Below are positions 32,888 to 41,989 of a stretch of 64,000 bases of DNA, piece after piece. Positions within the stretch are counted from its first letter, which is position 1. Every line of letters begins with the position of its first letter. The position numbers were made by a program, and so were the translations under genes. The DNA lies in assembly GCF_022815725.1 (NCBI RefSeq), contig NZ_JALGRF010000002.1, forward strand, positions 1,172,644-1,236,643, given 5' to 3'. Source of the DNA: Streptomyces sp. APSN-46.1. GTDB lineage: Bacteria; Actinomycetota; Actinomycetes; Streptomycetales; Streptomycetaceae. The notes under the pieces were generated by a model that worked only from the letters and a program-made list of their open reading frames with translations, searched no databases and was not told the DNA's origin.

Positions 32888-33820
32888 ATGGAGCTTGAGG
32901 TCCGGCATCTGCGCGCCCTGTGCGCCATCGCCGACGCCGGCAGCCTGCACAAGGCGGCGCGGCAACTCGGCGTGAGCCAGCCCTCCTTGACGACCCAGCT
33001 GCGCCGGATCGAACGGGCCCTGGACGGCGAGCTGTTCCTGCGCGAGCGGACCGGCTGCCGGCCGACGCCGTTCGGGCGCACGGTACTCGGCCGGGCCCGG
33101 CCGCTGCTGGCCGACATGGCCGCTCTGGTGGCCGAGGCGCGGGCGGTGGCCCGGGGTCCGCGGCTGCGGATCGGCTCGACGGCCAGCCGGGCCCTGCCGG
33201 GGTGGCTGCGCAGGCTGCACCGGCGGCTTCCGGGCACCGAGACCACGCTCGTCGTGGACGTGTCGGCCAACGCCCTGCTGCGGATGGTGGACGCGGGGCA
33301 GCTGGACGTCGCCTTCGTGCACGAGGTGGAGGGCAGCCCGCTGCGGGTGCCGGCCGGGCTGGAACTGCGCGTACTGATGGAGCGGGAGCCGCAGTTCGTC
33401 TCCATGTCCCGGGACCACCCGGCGGCGCGGCGGCCGGTGGTGGAGTTACGGGACCTGGCCGACGACCGCTGGACGGTGGACCCCTCGGTGGACGGCGAGT
33501 GGGACGGCCTGCGGCGGGTCTTCGCCGGGGCCGGGCTGGACCCGCCGCTCCTGCACGCCGACTACCACACCGCGACCTCGCTGATCGTCTCCGGCGAGGC
33601 GGTCGCGCCCTGCCAGCCGACCTCCGGGCCGCGCGACGACATGGCGATCCGGCCGCTCTCCGGGGACCCGCTCGCCGTACGCCTGCTCCTGGCGACCCGG
33701 CCGGGCGCGCACGCGGAGGTGTACGAGGACCTCCGCGCGGCCTACCGCGAGGCGGCCCTGCGCACCCCGCCGTACCGCGCGTGGCTCCACCACCACGCCA
33801 GCCCGCTGCTCGCCGCGTAG
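32888..33820 (+). CDS. snpR: LysR family activator of snapalysin
   Basis: A 310-residue LysR regulator. The N-terminal HTH reads MELEVRHLRALCAIADAGSL and AARQLGVSQPSLTTQLRRIE; the effector domain follows with LRIGSTASRALPGWLRRL. Divergent placement from snpA, with a T-N11-A box between, supports the name. The C-terminal end is YRAWLHHHASPLLAA. Effector is unknown. Confidence 0.88.
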   Translation: MELEVRHLRALCAIADAGSLHKAARQLGVSQPSLTTQLRRIERALDGELFLRERTGCRPTPFGRTVLGRARPLLADMAALVAEARAVARGPRLRIGSTASRALPGWLRRLHRRLPGTETTLVVDVSANALLRMVDAGQLDVAFVHEVEGSPLRVPAGLELRVLMEREPQFVSMSRDHPAARRPVVELRDLADDRWTVDPSVDGEWDGLRRVFAGAGLDPPLLHADYHTATSLIVSGEAVAPCQPTSGPRDDMAIRPLSGDPLAVRLLLATRPGAHAEVYEDLRAAYREAALRTPPYRAWLHHHASPLLAA

Positions 33821-34226
33821 GCCGAGCCGAAGCAACGCCGGCCCGTCCCCGCTCTCCGCCGGGCGCGGGCGCGCCCGTACGCCAGGGCGAGCACGCCGCG
33901 GGCCACCAGCCCCGCACCGGCCACCACGCAGGCCCACGCCATGAGAGGTGCGCCCGCGGCGATCCGGGCCGCACCCGGCAGGCGGGCCTTCGGCCCGCGC
34001 GCCCACGGGCCGAGAGGGCCCTCCGCCGCCACGTCCGGCTCCGCCCGCCGCACGGCGTCCCGCCCGCCCGATTCGAGATCGGCGCGCCCTCGCAAATCAC
34101 CGCAAAACGATGGATAAGGTGTCGCGCTTGACTTCCCCGGTCCGCGATATATCGTGTTCTTCAGTAGACGCGATATGTTGCGAGCGTCGAGCCTGAGTCC
34201 GCGTACGTCCAAGGAGGATCAGCACC
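33821..34226. other. Intergenic region between snpR and the PadR operon
   Basis: About 400 bp. A minus-strand frame here (about 33840-34110) encodes one hydrophobic helix (MAWACVVAGAGLVARG) but lacks an RBS and runs into snpR, so I do not call it a gene. The right part holds a TTGACT -35 (34128-34133) and the PadR-type operators. Confidence 0.5.
34144..34183. promoter_or_regulatory. Paired operators overlapping the DUF4097-padR promoter
   Basis: cgcgatatatcgtg (34144-34157) and acgcgatatgttgcga (34168-34183) share CGCGATAT. The first contains the perfect palindrome CGATATATCG and covers the likely -10 (TATCGT, 34150-34155; -35 TTGACT at 34128, 16-bp spacing). This fits autorepression by the PadR protein of the operon. 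Confidence 0.65.
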
Positions 34227-35150
34227 ATGGCAGAGCAGACGACGTGGTCGATCGCCGAACCCCGGAAGCTCACCTTCGACGAGCCGGTGACCGAGCTCCA
34301 CGTCCGCCTGGTCGGCGGCACCGTCAACGTCGTCGCGGCCGAGGACGGCCCGGCCCGCCTGGAGGTGGCGGAGATCGACGGCCCGCCGCTGCATGTCGTG
34401 CGGGAGGGCGGCACCCTCACCATCTCCTACGAGGACCTGCCCTGGAACGGCTCCCAGGGCTTCAAGAAGTGGTTCGAGGCCAAGCCCTGGAAGGCCTGGT
34501 CCAGCTCCGACTCCGGCCGCAAGGCCTGGGAGCGCAGCGCCACCGTCACCCTCACCGTCCCCGCCGCCACCCGCGTACAGGTGGCCGCGGTCAGCGCCAC
34601 CGCCTTCGTCTCCGGCATCAGCGGCGGCACCGAGGTCAACGGGGTCTCCGGGGACGCGACGCTGGTCGGCCTGTCCGGCAGGGTCAAGGCGCACACGGTG
34701 TCCGGCAGCGTCGAGGCCCAGTCCGTCACGGGCGAGCTCGGCTTCCACTCCGTCTCCGGCGGCCTGACGGTAGTCGACGGCGCGGGCGGCAGCGTACGGG
34801 CCGACTCGGTCAGCGGCGACATGCTCATCGACCTGGCCCTCGACCCGGCCGAGCCGCGCCCGGTGGACATCTTCCTCAACTCCGTCTCCGGCCAGGTCGC
34901 GATCCGCCTGCCGCACCCGGCCGACGCCCGGGTGGAGGCCAACACCGCCACCGGCGGCGTCTCCAACGCCTTCGAGGACCTGCGCGTCTCCGGCCAGCTG
35001 GGCGCGAAGCGGATCACCGGAACCCTCGGCGCCGGCACCGGCACCCTCCGGGCGACCACCGTCTCCGGCGCGATCGCGCTGCTGCGCCGCCCGGCCGCCG
35101 ACACCTCCACCCCCGCCGTCCCCCTCGCGCTCGACAAGAAGGTGCTCTGA
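34227..35150 (+). CDS. DUF4097 beta-strand repeat protein
   Basis: A 307-residue protein of recurring beta-strand units (SGISGGTEVNGVSGDATLVG, VSGSVEAQSVTGELGFHSVS), the DUF4097/DUF4098 right-handed repeat. No signal peptide or anchor is visible, so it is probably cytoplasmic. It is encoded 1 bp before the PadR gene in one operon, a common pairing in Actinobacteria. Its molecular role is unknown, possibly stress or envelope sensing. Confidence 0.82.
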   Translation: MAEQTTWSIAEPRKLTFDEPVTELHVRLVGGTVNVVAAEDGPARLEVAEIDGPPLHVVREGGTLTISYEDLPWNGSQGFKKWFEAKPWKAWSSSDSGRKAWERSATVTLTVPAATRVQVAAVSATAFVSGISGGTEVNGVSGDATLVGLSGRVKAHTVSGSVEAQSVTGELGFHSVSGGLTVVDGAGGSVRADSVSGDMLIDLALDPAEPRPVDIFLNSVSGQVAIRLPHPADARVEANTATGGVSNAFEDLRVSGQLGAKRITGTLGAGTGTLRATTVSGAIALLRRPAADTSTPAVPLALDKKVL

Positions 35151-35151
35151 C

Positions 35152-36078
35152 ATGCCGCCCGTCTTCGCCCACGGACGCCTCCGCCTCTACCTGCTCAAGC
35201 TGCTGGACGAGGCCCCGCGTCACGGATACGAGGTGATCCGCCTGCTGGAGGAGCGCTTCCAGGGGCTGTACGCGCCCTCCGCGGGCACCGTGTACCCCCG
35301 GCTCGCCAAGCTGGAGGCCGAGGGTCTGGTCACGCACGCCACCGAGGGCGGGCGCAAGGTGTACTCCATCACCGAGGCGGGGCGCGCCGAACTGGCCGAC
35401 CGCGGCGGCGAACTCGCCGACCTGGAGTTGGAGATCCGCGAATCGGTCTCCGAGCTGGCCGCCGAGATCCGCGCCGACGTCCGGGGCGCGGCGGGCGACC
35501 TGCGGCGCGAGATGCGGGCCGCCGCCTCCGCGACGGCGACCCCCGTCGAGGACGTGGCCTGGACGGCGGCCAAGGAGGAGCTGCGCAAGGCCAAGCAGGA
35601 GTGGAAGGAGCAGGCGCGGCGAGCGAAGGACGAGAGCCGCCGGGCCCGCGAGGAGGCCCAGCAGGCCCGCCGCCAGGCCAAGGAGGCGCAGGAGCGGGCC
35701 CGCGAGGAGGTCCAGCGCATCGCGTCCCAGTTCCAGGAGCAGTTCACGAAGTCGGGCGGCGTCCTGGGCAGTCTGGCCGGAGCCTGGCTCGGCGGCGCCG
35801 CCGCCGGTACGGCCGCCCCCGGTACGGCCACCCCCGGTACGGCGGCCCCTGGTACGGCGGCCCCCGCGTCCGGGGTTCCCGACTCCGACTGGGCCGAGGA
35901 CCTGACCCCGACCGCGGACCCGGCCCGTGACCTGGACCGGCTGCTGGACCGGTTCCGCGACGACATCCGCGACGCGGCCCGCGACCACGGCATCACCCCG
36001 GCTCAGCTGGCCGAGGCCCGCGCCCACCTGGCCGCCGCCGCCGACCGGGTCACGGGGACCCTCCGCGCCGGCGGCTGA
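35152..36078 (+). CDS. PadR family regulator with long coiled-coil C-terminus
   Basis: A 308-residue protein. Residues 1-80 are a PadR winged helix (LYLLKLLDEAPRHGYEVIRL, TVYPRLAKLEAEGLV). Residues about 85-205 are strongly charged and heptad-like (ELRKAKQEWKEQARRAKDES), unusual for PadR, then a Gly/Ala hydrophobic patch and a GTAAP repeat (15-bp DNA repeats at about 35807-35868). It probably represses its own operon through the CGCGATAT sites. Confidence 0.85.
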   Translation: MPPVFAHGRLRLYLLKLLDEAPRHGYEVIRLLEERFQGLYAPSAGTVYPRLAKLEAEGLVTHATEGGRKVYSITEAGRAELADRGGELADLELEIRESVSELAAEIRADVRGAAGDLRREMRAAASATATPVEDVAWTAAKEELRKAKQEWKEQARRAKDESRRAREEAQQARRQAKEAQERAREEVQRIASQFQEQFTKSGGVLGSLAGAWLGGAAAGTAAPGTATPGTAAPGTAAPASGVPDSDWAEDLTPTADPARDLDRLLDRFRDDIRDAARDHGITPAQLAEARAHLAAAADRVTGTLRAGG

Positions 36079-36084
36079 ACACCC

Positions 36085-36645
36085 CTACGCCGCCAGGCGC
36101 GACTCCACGCCGGCATAGGTGACGCCATGGTCCGCCAGGACCTCGGAGACCGGGCCCGGGCGGGAGAGCAGGGCGAGCAGCAGGTGCGGGGTGCCGATGT
36201 GGCGGTCCTTGCGGCCCAGGGCGATGCGCAGGGACTGTTCCAGGACCTTCTTCGCGCCCTGGGTGAAGGGGACGTGGCGGGTCTGCGACTCCGGGCGGCC
36301 GAGGGCCGAGCGGAGCGAGGCCCCCAGGGTCCGGCGCCGGGGGGCCGCCGAGGAGAGGGCGCCTTCGCCGTGGCTCTCCTCCACCCGGGAGACGATCTCC
36401 GTGAGGTCGATCCCCAGGCCGGCCAGGGCCTCCTCGTCGGCCCTCGACATCCCGCCCCGGCGGCGGGATTCCGCGAGGTCGGCGGCGACCGCCGCGCGGT
36501 CCACGGCCAGGGGGTCCAGAGCGCCCTGGGCGAGGATCGCGAGCAGCAGGTGTTCCTCGGTGACCGTGGCGGCTCCGGCCCGCCGGGCCTCGGCCACGGC
36601 CCCCGTCACGGTGTCGCGGGCCTCGGTCGTGAAGCGCTCGAACAT
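36085..36645 (-). CDS. Clp N-terminal domain protein (ClpC-N repeat, no ATPase)
   Basis: A 186-residue protein with two ClpN-type repeats: MFERFTTEARDTVTGAVAEA and EEHLLLAILAQG in the first, PFTQGAKKVLEQSLRIALGR and IGTPHLLLALLSRPG in the second. It lacks AAA modules, so it may act as an adaptor or decoy for ClpC substrates. Its ATG overlaps the upstream HTH gene stop by 1 nt (TGATG), so the two are coupled. Confidence 0.85.
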   Translation of the reverse strand: MFERFTTEARDTVTGAVAEARRAGAATVTEEHLLLAILAQGALDPLAVDRAAVAADLAESRRRGGMSRADEEALAGLGIDLTEIVSRVEESHGEGALSSAAPRRRTLGASLRSALGRPESQTRHVPFTQGAKKVLEQSLRIALGRKDRHIGTPHLLLALLSRPGPVSEVLADHGVTYAGVESRLAA

Positions 36646-36854
36646 CAAACCCTCCCGTACTTCTTGTGCACGGCCTGCCGGCTGACGCCCAGCTCGGCCG
36701 CGATCTCCTGCCAGGACCAGCCCTGCGCGCGGGCACTGCGTACCTGTACGGCCTCCAGCTGCTCCAGCAGCCTCCGGAGGGCGGCCACGGCACGCAGGCC
36801 CACGCGCGGGTCACGGTCACCGGCTCGCTCGGCGAGGTCGGTGGCTTCTGTCAT
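36645..36854 (-). CDS. Small HTH protein coupled to the Clp-N gene
   Basis: A 69-residue protein whose C-terminal half is a helix-turn-helix (GWSWQEIAAELGVSRQAVHK). It is translationally coupled to the Clp-N gene and probably controls it. An in-frame start 24 bp upstream is possible. It is conserved in this arrangement in Streptomyces. Confidence 0.8.
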   Translation of the reverse strand: MTEATDLAERAGDRDPRVGLRAVAALRRLLEQLEAVQVRSARAQGWSWQEIAAELGVSRQAVHKKYGRV

Positions 36855-36925
36855 ACGTGTCAATGTAGGTTGACGCACGGGAGGGCGTCAACCCCAGTTG
36901 ACAAGCATGACGGGCCGTCGGGCCG

Positions 36926-37888
36926 TCAGACCGTCAGGACCACCTTGCCGAAGAGGTCCCCCGACGCGAGCTTCTCGAAGCCCTCCCGGGCCCGGTCCAG
37001 CGGCAGCACCTCGTCGATGACCGGCCGGACGCCCGTCGCCGCGCAGAAGGACAGCAGGTCCTCCAACTCGTCCTTCGAGCCCATGGTCGAGCCGACCACC
37101 TTCAGCTCCAGGAAGAAGATCCGCGTCAGCTCGGCGTGCGCGGGCCGGTCCCCGCTCGTGGCGCCGGAGATGACCAGCGTCCCGCCCGGGCGGAGCGACT
37201 TGACCGAGTGAGACCAGGTGGCCGCGCCCACCGTCTCGATCACCGCGTCCACCCGCCGCGGCAGCCGCGCGCCCGGCTCGTACGCCTCCACCGCGCCCAG
37301 CTCCACCGCCCGCTTGCGCTTGGCCTCGTCCCGGCTGGTGGCGAAGACCCGCAGCCCCGCCGCCTTGCCGAGGGCGATCGCGGCGGTCGCGACCCCGCCG
37401 CCCGCGCCCTGCACCAGTACGGAGTCCCCGGGGCGGACGCCCGCGTTCGTGAACAGCATCCGGTACGCCGTCAGCCACGCCGTCGGCAGGCAGGCGGCCT
37501 CCTCGAAGGAGAGCTCGGCCGGCTTGCGCAGCACGTTCCAGGCCGGGACGGTCACCTGCTCGGCGAAGGTCCCCTGGTAGCGCTCGGTCAGGATCGAGCG
37601 CGGCTCGTCCGGGCCGACCCCGTGGCCGGTCTGGCCGATCACGGAGTGCAGGACGACCTCGTTGCCGTCCTGGTCGATCCCGGCGGCGTCGCAGCCGAGG
37701 ATCATGGGGAGTTTGTCCTCGCCGAGGCCCACCCCGCGCAGCGACCACAGATCGTGGTGGTTGAGCGAGGCGGCCTTGACGTTCACGGTCACCCAGCCGG
37801 GACGGGCCTCGGGGGCCGGGCGCTCGCCCAGCTCAAGGCCGCTCAGCGGCTGGTCACGGTCGATTCGGGCGGCATAGGCAGCGAACAT
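36926..37888 (-). CDS. Zinc-binding-type alcohol dehydrogenase / quinone reductase family (MDR)
   Basis: A 320-residue MDR superfamily oxidoreductase. The N-terminal GroES-like part includes VKAASLNHHDLWSLRGVG and PMILGCDAAGI; the Rossmann cofactor motif is GAGGGVATAAIALGKAAG. The cysteine and glutamate ligands of catalytic zinc are not evident, favouring an NADPH:quinone reductase type. Substrate is unknown. Confidence 0.85.
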   Translation of the reverse strand: MFAAYAARIDRDQPLSGLELGERPAPEARPGWVTVNVKAASLNHHDLWSLRGVGLGEDKLPMILGCDAAGIDQDGNEVVLHSVIGQTGHGVGPDEPRSILTERYQGTFAEQVTVPAWNVLRKPAELSFEEAACLPTAWLTAYRMLFTNAGVRPGDSVLVQGAGGGVATAAIALGKAAGLRVFATSRDEAKRKRAVELGAVEAYEPGARLPRRVDAVIETVGAATWSHSVKSLRPGGTLVISGATSGDRPAHAELTRIFFLELKVVGSTMGSKDELEDLLSFCAATGVRPVIDEVLPLDRAREGFEKLASGDLFGKVVLTV

Positions 37889-38247
37889 GCCGCCAGACGC
37901 TACCGCCCGGTAGTCCCCGCCACCAGGCCCGCCCGGGCGAGCCGGATCGGCTCGTCGGAATCCGTGGGAACCGGGCGGGTCGGATCCTGCGTCCCGGGAG
38001 GTGGGTGGAGTCGCTCAGCGGAAGCGTGAGATGCCCCGTCAACTATGGGTCCCACGTGCAGTCTTGTGCCATCGAGAGGTGGAAGCGGAACGGCACGAAC
38101 AAGCCCCGGGGCGGGGTAATATTCAAGCCGCCGCGCGGCGCCGTTGGTCATGAGCCTGTCATTCCGCCGCCCCGTGGCCCCACGACGAACGACCCCTCCC
38201 GGTTCGGGGGCCGGGAGGGTGCGTTCCCACCGCTCGCGCGGCTACGC
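37889..38247. other. Intergenic region without a recognised gene
   Basis: About 360 bp between the MDR gene and the malic enzyme terminator. It includes an AT-rich patch ggggtaatattcaagcc near 38117 that could be a promoter element, but no supported reading frame follows. A small RNA cannot be excluded. Confidence 0.45.
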
Positions 38248-38298
38248 GAAAGGGCCCGGCCGGAGTCTCTCCAGGAGTCTCTCCGGCCGGGCCCCTTC
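38248..38298. terminator. Terminator of the malic enzyme gene
   Basis: gaaagggcccggccggag pairs with ctccggccgggccccttc (one mismatch) around a loop containing the direct repeat gtctctccaggagtctct. It lies 20 bp beyond the malic enzyme stop. Confidence 0.85.
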
Positions 38299-38317
38299 AC
38301 GTGGAGCCGTGTGGCGA

Positions 38318-39520
38318 TCAGGCCAGGCGGGCCACGCCGTCGGCCTTCGCCGTCGCGGCGACCGCGGCCGTGACGGCCGCGGCGACGCGCTCGTCGAACG
38401 GCGACGGGATCACGTAGTCGGCGGCGAGCTCGTCACCCACGACGCCGGCGATGGCGTCGGCGGCGGCGATCTTCATGCCCTCGGTGATCCGGGACGCGCG
38501 GACCTTCAGGGCCCCCGCGAAGATGCCCGGGAAGGCGAGCACGTTGTTGATCTGGTTCGGGAAGTCCGAGCGGCCCGTGGCCACGACCGCCGCGTACTTG
38601 TGCGCGACGTCCGGGTGGACCTCCGGGTTCGGGTTGGCCATGGCGAAGACGAAGCAGTCCTTCGCCATCGTCGCCACCGCGGCCTCGGGGACCGTACCGC
38701 CGGAGACGCCGATGAAGACGTCCGCGCCCGCGAGGGCGCTCTCCAGGGAACCGGTCTGGCCGGTCTTGTTCGTCAGACCCGCGATCTCCGCCTTGACGTC
38801 CGTCAGGTCGGAGCGGTCGGCGGAGACGACGCCCTTGCGGTCGGTGACGCAGACGTCGCCGATGCCCGCGTCCACGAGGATCTTGGCGATGGCGATACCC
38901 GCCGCGCCCGAGCCCGAGATCACGGCGCGCAGGTCGCCGAGGGTGCGACCGGTCAGCTTCGCGGCGTTGCGCAGGGCGGCCAGGCACACGACGGCCGTGC
39001 CGTGCTGGTCGTCGTGGAAGATCGGGATGTCCAGGGCTTCCTGGAGCCGGCGCTCGATCTCGAAGCAGCGCGGCGCGGAGATGTCCTCCAGGTTCACGCC
39101 GCCGAACGACGGGGCGAGCCGGATGACGGTCTCGATGATCTCGTCCGTGTCCTTCGTCGCGAGCGCGATCGGAACCGCGTCCACACCGCCGAACTGCTTG
39201 AACAGGATGGCCTTGCCCTCCATCACCGGGAGGGAGGCCTCGGGCCCGATGTCACCGAGTCCGAGCACGGCCGTACCGTCGGTGACGACGGCGACCACGT
39301 TGGACTTCCAGGTGTACTCGTGGACGAGCTCCGGGTTCTCGGCGATGGCGCTGCAGACCTTCGCCACACCCGGCGTGTACGCGAGGGACAGGTCGTCCGT
39401 GTCGTTGACCGGCACGGTGGCCTGCACTGCCATCTTGCCGCCCCGGTGCAGCGCGAACACAGCGTCGGGGTTGTTGTCCGTCGCGCTGTCGCTGCGAGGA
39501 TTGACGATCTCCGCTGCCAC
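38318..39520 (-). CDS. NAD(P)-dependent malic enzyme
   Basis: A 400-residue malate dehydrogenase (decarboxylating), converting malate to pyruvate and CO2. Visible are LSLAYTPGVAKVCSAI, KSNVVAVVTDGTAVLGLGDI, metal-binding FHDDQHGTA and the cofactor motif ISGSGAAGIAIAKIL. It is the short bacterial form without a phosphotransacetylase domain. GTG 39520 (AAGGGGCC RBS) is chosen; an upstream ATG adds 14 residues. Cofactor preference (NAD or NADP) is not clear from sequence alone. Confidence 0.92.
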   Translation of the reverse strand: MAAEIVNPRSDSATDNNPDAVFALHRGGKMAVQATVPVNDTDDLSLAYTPGVAKVCSAIAENPELVHEYTWKSNVVAVVTDGTAVLGLGDIGPEASLPVMEGKAILFKQFGGVDAVPIALATKDTDEIIETVIRLAPSFGGVNLEDISAPRCFEIERRLQEALDIPIFHDDQHGTAVVCLAALRNAAKLTGRTLGDLRAVISGSGAAGIAIAKILVDAGIGDVCVTDRKGVVSADRSDLTDVKAEIAGLTNKTGQTGSLESALAGADVFIGVSGGTVPEAAVATMAKDCFVFAMANPNPEVHPDVAHKYAAVVATGRSDFPNQINNVLAFPGIFAGALKVRASRITEGMKIAAADAIAGVVGDELAADYVIPSPFDERVAAAVTAAVAATAKADGVARLA

Positions 39521-40042
39521 TTTCTGGCCCCTTAAGTTTTTGAATCGTTGAGGGTTGACCACTCCTGGTTAAGGGGTGGGCGGGCACCGCGTCCGTACTC
39601 CGCATGGACGGTTGGCCCGTCTCCGCGGAGGGGAGGTTCGTACGCGCGGGCGCGCCGCACGCGCGCCCTGAGCCCCTGATGAGGGGTGTAAGGATCCGTT
39701 TTACCGGAAGAACGCTCGCCCAGACGAGTCGATTCCTGCTCGACCATAAGCGCGTTGCCCCGGTTTTGGCGAAAAGTCCAAACCTTGCTGTCCAGCAGTC
39801 GAGACGCACAGTAAAAACTGCTGCGGAACCGCCTGGTGACGGCGCATAGTCCGGCCCGGAGGGCCCTCGCCCGCAGGGCTGATGGGTCGCCCAAGGTGTC
39901 CGTTATCCGATTTTGACCTGACGAGCTGCCTGAATGCGTCAGTCCGAATGGCAAGATGCCGTAACCGCCCAAGGTCGCGACACTCGATGGTGCGTGCCAC
40001 GACCGTTTTCGGATGCTTTCCACCAGCCGGAGGAACCAGCTC
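39521..40042. other. Divergent promoter region of malic enzyme and the amino-acid ABC operon
   Basis: About 520 bp without a gene. It is AT-richer than the surroundings in 39690-39830 (for example ccataagcgcgttg, cagtaaaaactgctg, which is a short palindrome). A TTGACC hexamer at 39913 may be a -35 for the ABC operon, but no clear -10 was seen. Confidence 0.5.
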
Positions 40043-41002
40043 ATGACCGCAAGCACCACCCGTCGTACGACCGCCGCCCGGTCCCGGATCGCCGCGGTCG
40101 GAGCGCTCGCGGTCGCCGGCGCCCTGATCCTCACCGGCTGTGGTGACCAGACGGAGGGCGGCAAGTCCACCCCCTCCGCCCCCGCTGAGGCGAAGAAGAG
40201 CGACGCCCCGCTCTTCTCGGCCCTGCCGAAGAAGATCCAGGACGCCGGTGTCATCAAGGTGGGCACGGACGCCGCGTACGCCCCGATGGAATTCGTCGAG
40301 GGCGGCAAGATCGTCGGTGTCGACCCCGACATCGCCGAGGCGCTCTCCAAGCAGCTCGGCGTGAAGTTCGAGTTCACCTCGGGCTCCTTCGACGGCCTGA
40401 TCACCTCGATCTACACCGGCCGCCAGGACGCGATCATGTCGTCGATCACCGACAACAAGAAGCGCCAGGAGGGCCTGGACGACAAGGGCGAGAAGATCGG
40501 CAAGGGGATCGACTTCGTCGACTACTTCTCCTCCGGTCTCTCGCTCCTCGTCAAGAAGGGCAACCCCGAGGGCATCAAGTCCATGGACGACCTCTGCGGC
40601 AAGACCGTGGCCGTCCAGCGCGGCACGACCTACGAGGACGCCTTCAAGGCCCAGGCCGAGAAGTGCGGCGACAAGAAGCTCACCATCCAGGCCTTCGACA
40701 CCGACGCCGAGGCGCAGACCCGCGTCAAGGCCGGCGGCGCCGTGGCCGACCTGAACGACTACCCGGTCGCCGCGCACGCCGTGAAGACCTCCGGCGGCGG
40801 CAACGACTTCGAGATCGCCGGCCAGCAGAGCGACGTCGGCCTCTTCGGCATCGGCGTGAGCAAGGAGAGCACCCAGCTCCGCGACGCCCTCAAGCAGGCT
40901 CTGGACGCCGCCATCAAGGACGGCTCCTACGCCAAGGTGCTGGAGAAGTGGAACGTGCAGGACAGTGCCGTCAAGTCCGCGACGGTCAACGCAGGTCAGT
41001 AA
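40043..41002 (+). CDS. Polar amino acid ABC transporter substrate-binding lipoprotein
   Basis: A 319-residue SBP_bac_3 lipoprotein, probably for glutamate or a similar polar amino acid. The signal peptide ends in the lipobox LTGC. The ligand domain begins IKVGTDAAYAPMEFVEGGKI and includes SGSFDGLITSIYTGRQDAIM. ATG 40043 is chosen because GGAGGA lies 9 nt upstream; a frame 30 nt longer lacks an RBS. First gene of a three-gene import operon syntenic with S. coelicolor. Confidence 0.9.
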   Translation: MTASTTRRTTAARSRIAAVGALAVAGALILTGCGDQTEGGKSTPSAPAEAKKSDAPLFSALPKKIQDAGVIKVGTDAAYAPMEFVEGGKIVGVDPDIAEALSKQLGVKFEFTSGSFDGLITSIYTGRQDAIMSSITDNKKRQEGLDDKGEKIGKGIDFVDYFSSGLSLLVKKGNPEGIKSMDDLCGKTVAVQRGTTYEDAFKAQAEKCGDKKLTIQAFDTDAEAQTRVKAGGAVADLNDYPVAAHAVKTSGGGNDFEIAGQQSDVGLFGIGVSKESTQLRDALKQALDAAIKDGSYAKVLEKWNVQDSAVKSATVNAGQ

Positions 41003-41038
41003 GTCCCGCGCTCCACGCTCCACTGAAGGGCAGTCATT

Positions 41039-41989
41039 GTGACTGACAAGATCGATAAGGGTCCGGCCGACAATCCGCCGGCCGGACCCGGCGCCTCGGG
41101 CACCCCGTACGAGGCCATCAAGGCAATCCCGGTGCGGCACTACGGCCGCTGGGTCAGCGGTGTGATCGTCGTCGCGCTGCTGGGCTGGCTCGTCTACGCC
41201 TTCTCCCAGGGCAACGTCATCTGGGCGACGGTCGGCGACAAGCTGTTCGACCCGGCGGTCCTCAGCGGCCTCGGCAACACCGTGATCATCAGCGTCTCGT
41301 CCATGGCGCTGGGCCTCGTGCTCGGCATCGTGTTCGCGGTGATGCGCCTCTCCAAGAACCCGGTGACGAGTGCCGTCTCCTGGCTCTACATCTGGTTCTT
41401 CCGCGGTACCCCGGTGTACGTGCAGCTGCTGGTGTGGTTCAACCTGTCGCTGATCTTCCAGTACATCAACCTGGGGCCGATCTACAAGAACGAGACCGTC
41501 GACGTCATGACCCCGTTCATGGTCGCCCTGCTGGGCCTCGGCCTGAACGAGGGCGCGTACATGGCGGAGATCGTGCGCGCCGGCATCCAGTCGGTCGACG
41601 AGGGCCAGACCGAGGCCGCTCACGCGCTCGGCATGCCCCAGACGAAGACCATGCGCCGCATCGTGCTGCCGCAGGCGATGCGCGTGATCATCCCGCCCAC
41701 GGGCAACGAGTTCATCAACATGCTGAAGACCTCGTCCCTGGTTTCGGCGGTGCAGTACACGGAACTCCTGCGTGCTTCGTCGAACATCGGCAACACCGCC
41801 GGTGCCATCATGGAGATGCTGTTCGTGGCCTCCTTCTGGTACCTGGCGCTGACCAGTGTGTTCAGCGTCGGCCAGTACTACCTGGAGCGCCGCTACGCCC
41901 GTGGTTCCACGCGGAACCTGCCGCCGACGCCGTTCCAGCGTCTGCGTGCCAATCTGAACATGTTCCGCCGTACGGAGGTCGCGCGATGA
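41039..41989 (+). CDS. Polar amino acid ABC transporter permease
   Basis: A 316-residue HisM/GlnP-type permease with GTG start. Membrane segments begin near residue 40. The EAA-type loop reads [19 protein letters not shown] followed by [16 protein letters not shown] single permease gene implies a homodimer. Its stop overlaps the ATPase start (ATGA). Confidence 0.92.
   Translation: MTDKIDKGPADNPPAGPGASGTPYEAIKAIPVRHYGRWVSGVIVVALLGWLVYAFSQGNVIWATVGDKLFDPAVLSGLGNTVIISVSSMALGLVLGIVFAVMRLSKNPVTSAVSWLYIWFFRGTPVYVQLLVWFNLSLIFQYINLGPIYKNETVDVMTPFMVALLGLGLNEGAYMAEIVRAGIQSVDEGQTEAAHALGMPQTKTMRRIVLPQAMRVIIPPTGNEFINMLKTSSLVSAVQYTELLRASSNIGNTAGAIMEMLFVASFWYLALTSVFSVGQYYLERRYARGSTRNLPPTPFQRLRANLNMFRRTEVAR

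Noticed and set aside
33742..34212. Possible small membrane protein on the minus strand after snpR
   Set aside because: Only one hydrophobic stretch, no RBS, and the frame continues deep into snpR antisense; not enough evidence.
38005..38373. Plus-strand small frame between the MDR and malic enzyme genes
   Set aside because: Pro/Arg-rich, runs through the terminator into the malic enzyme antisense; no RBS or motif.
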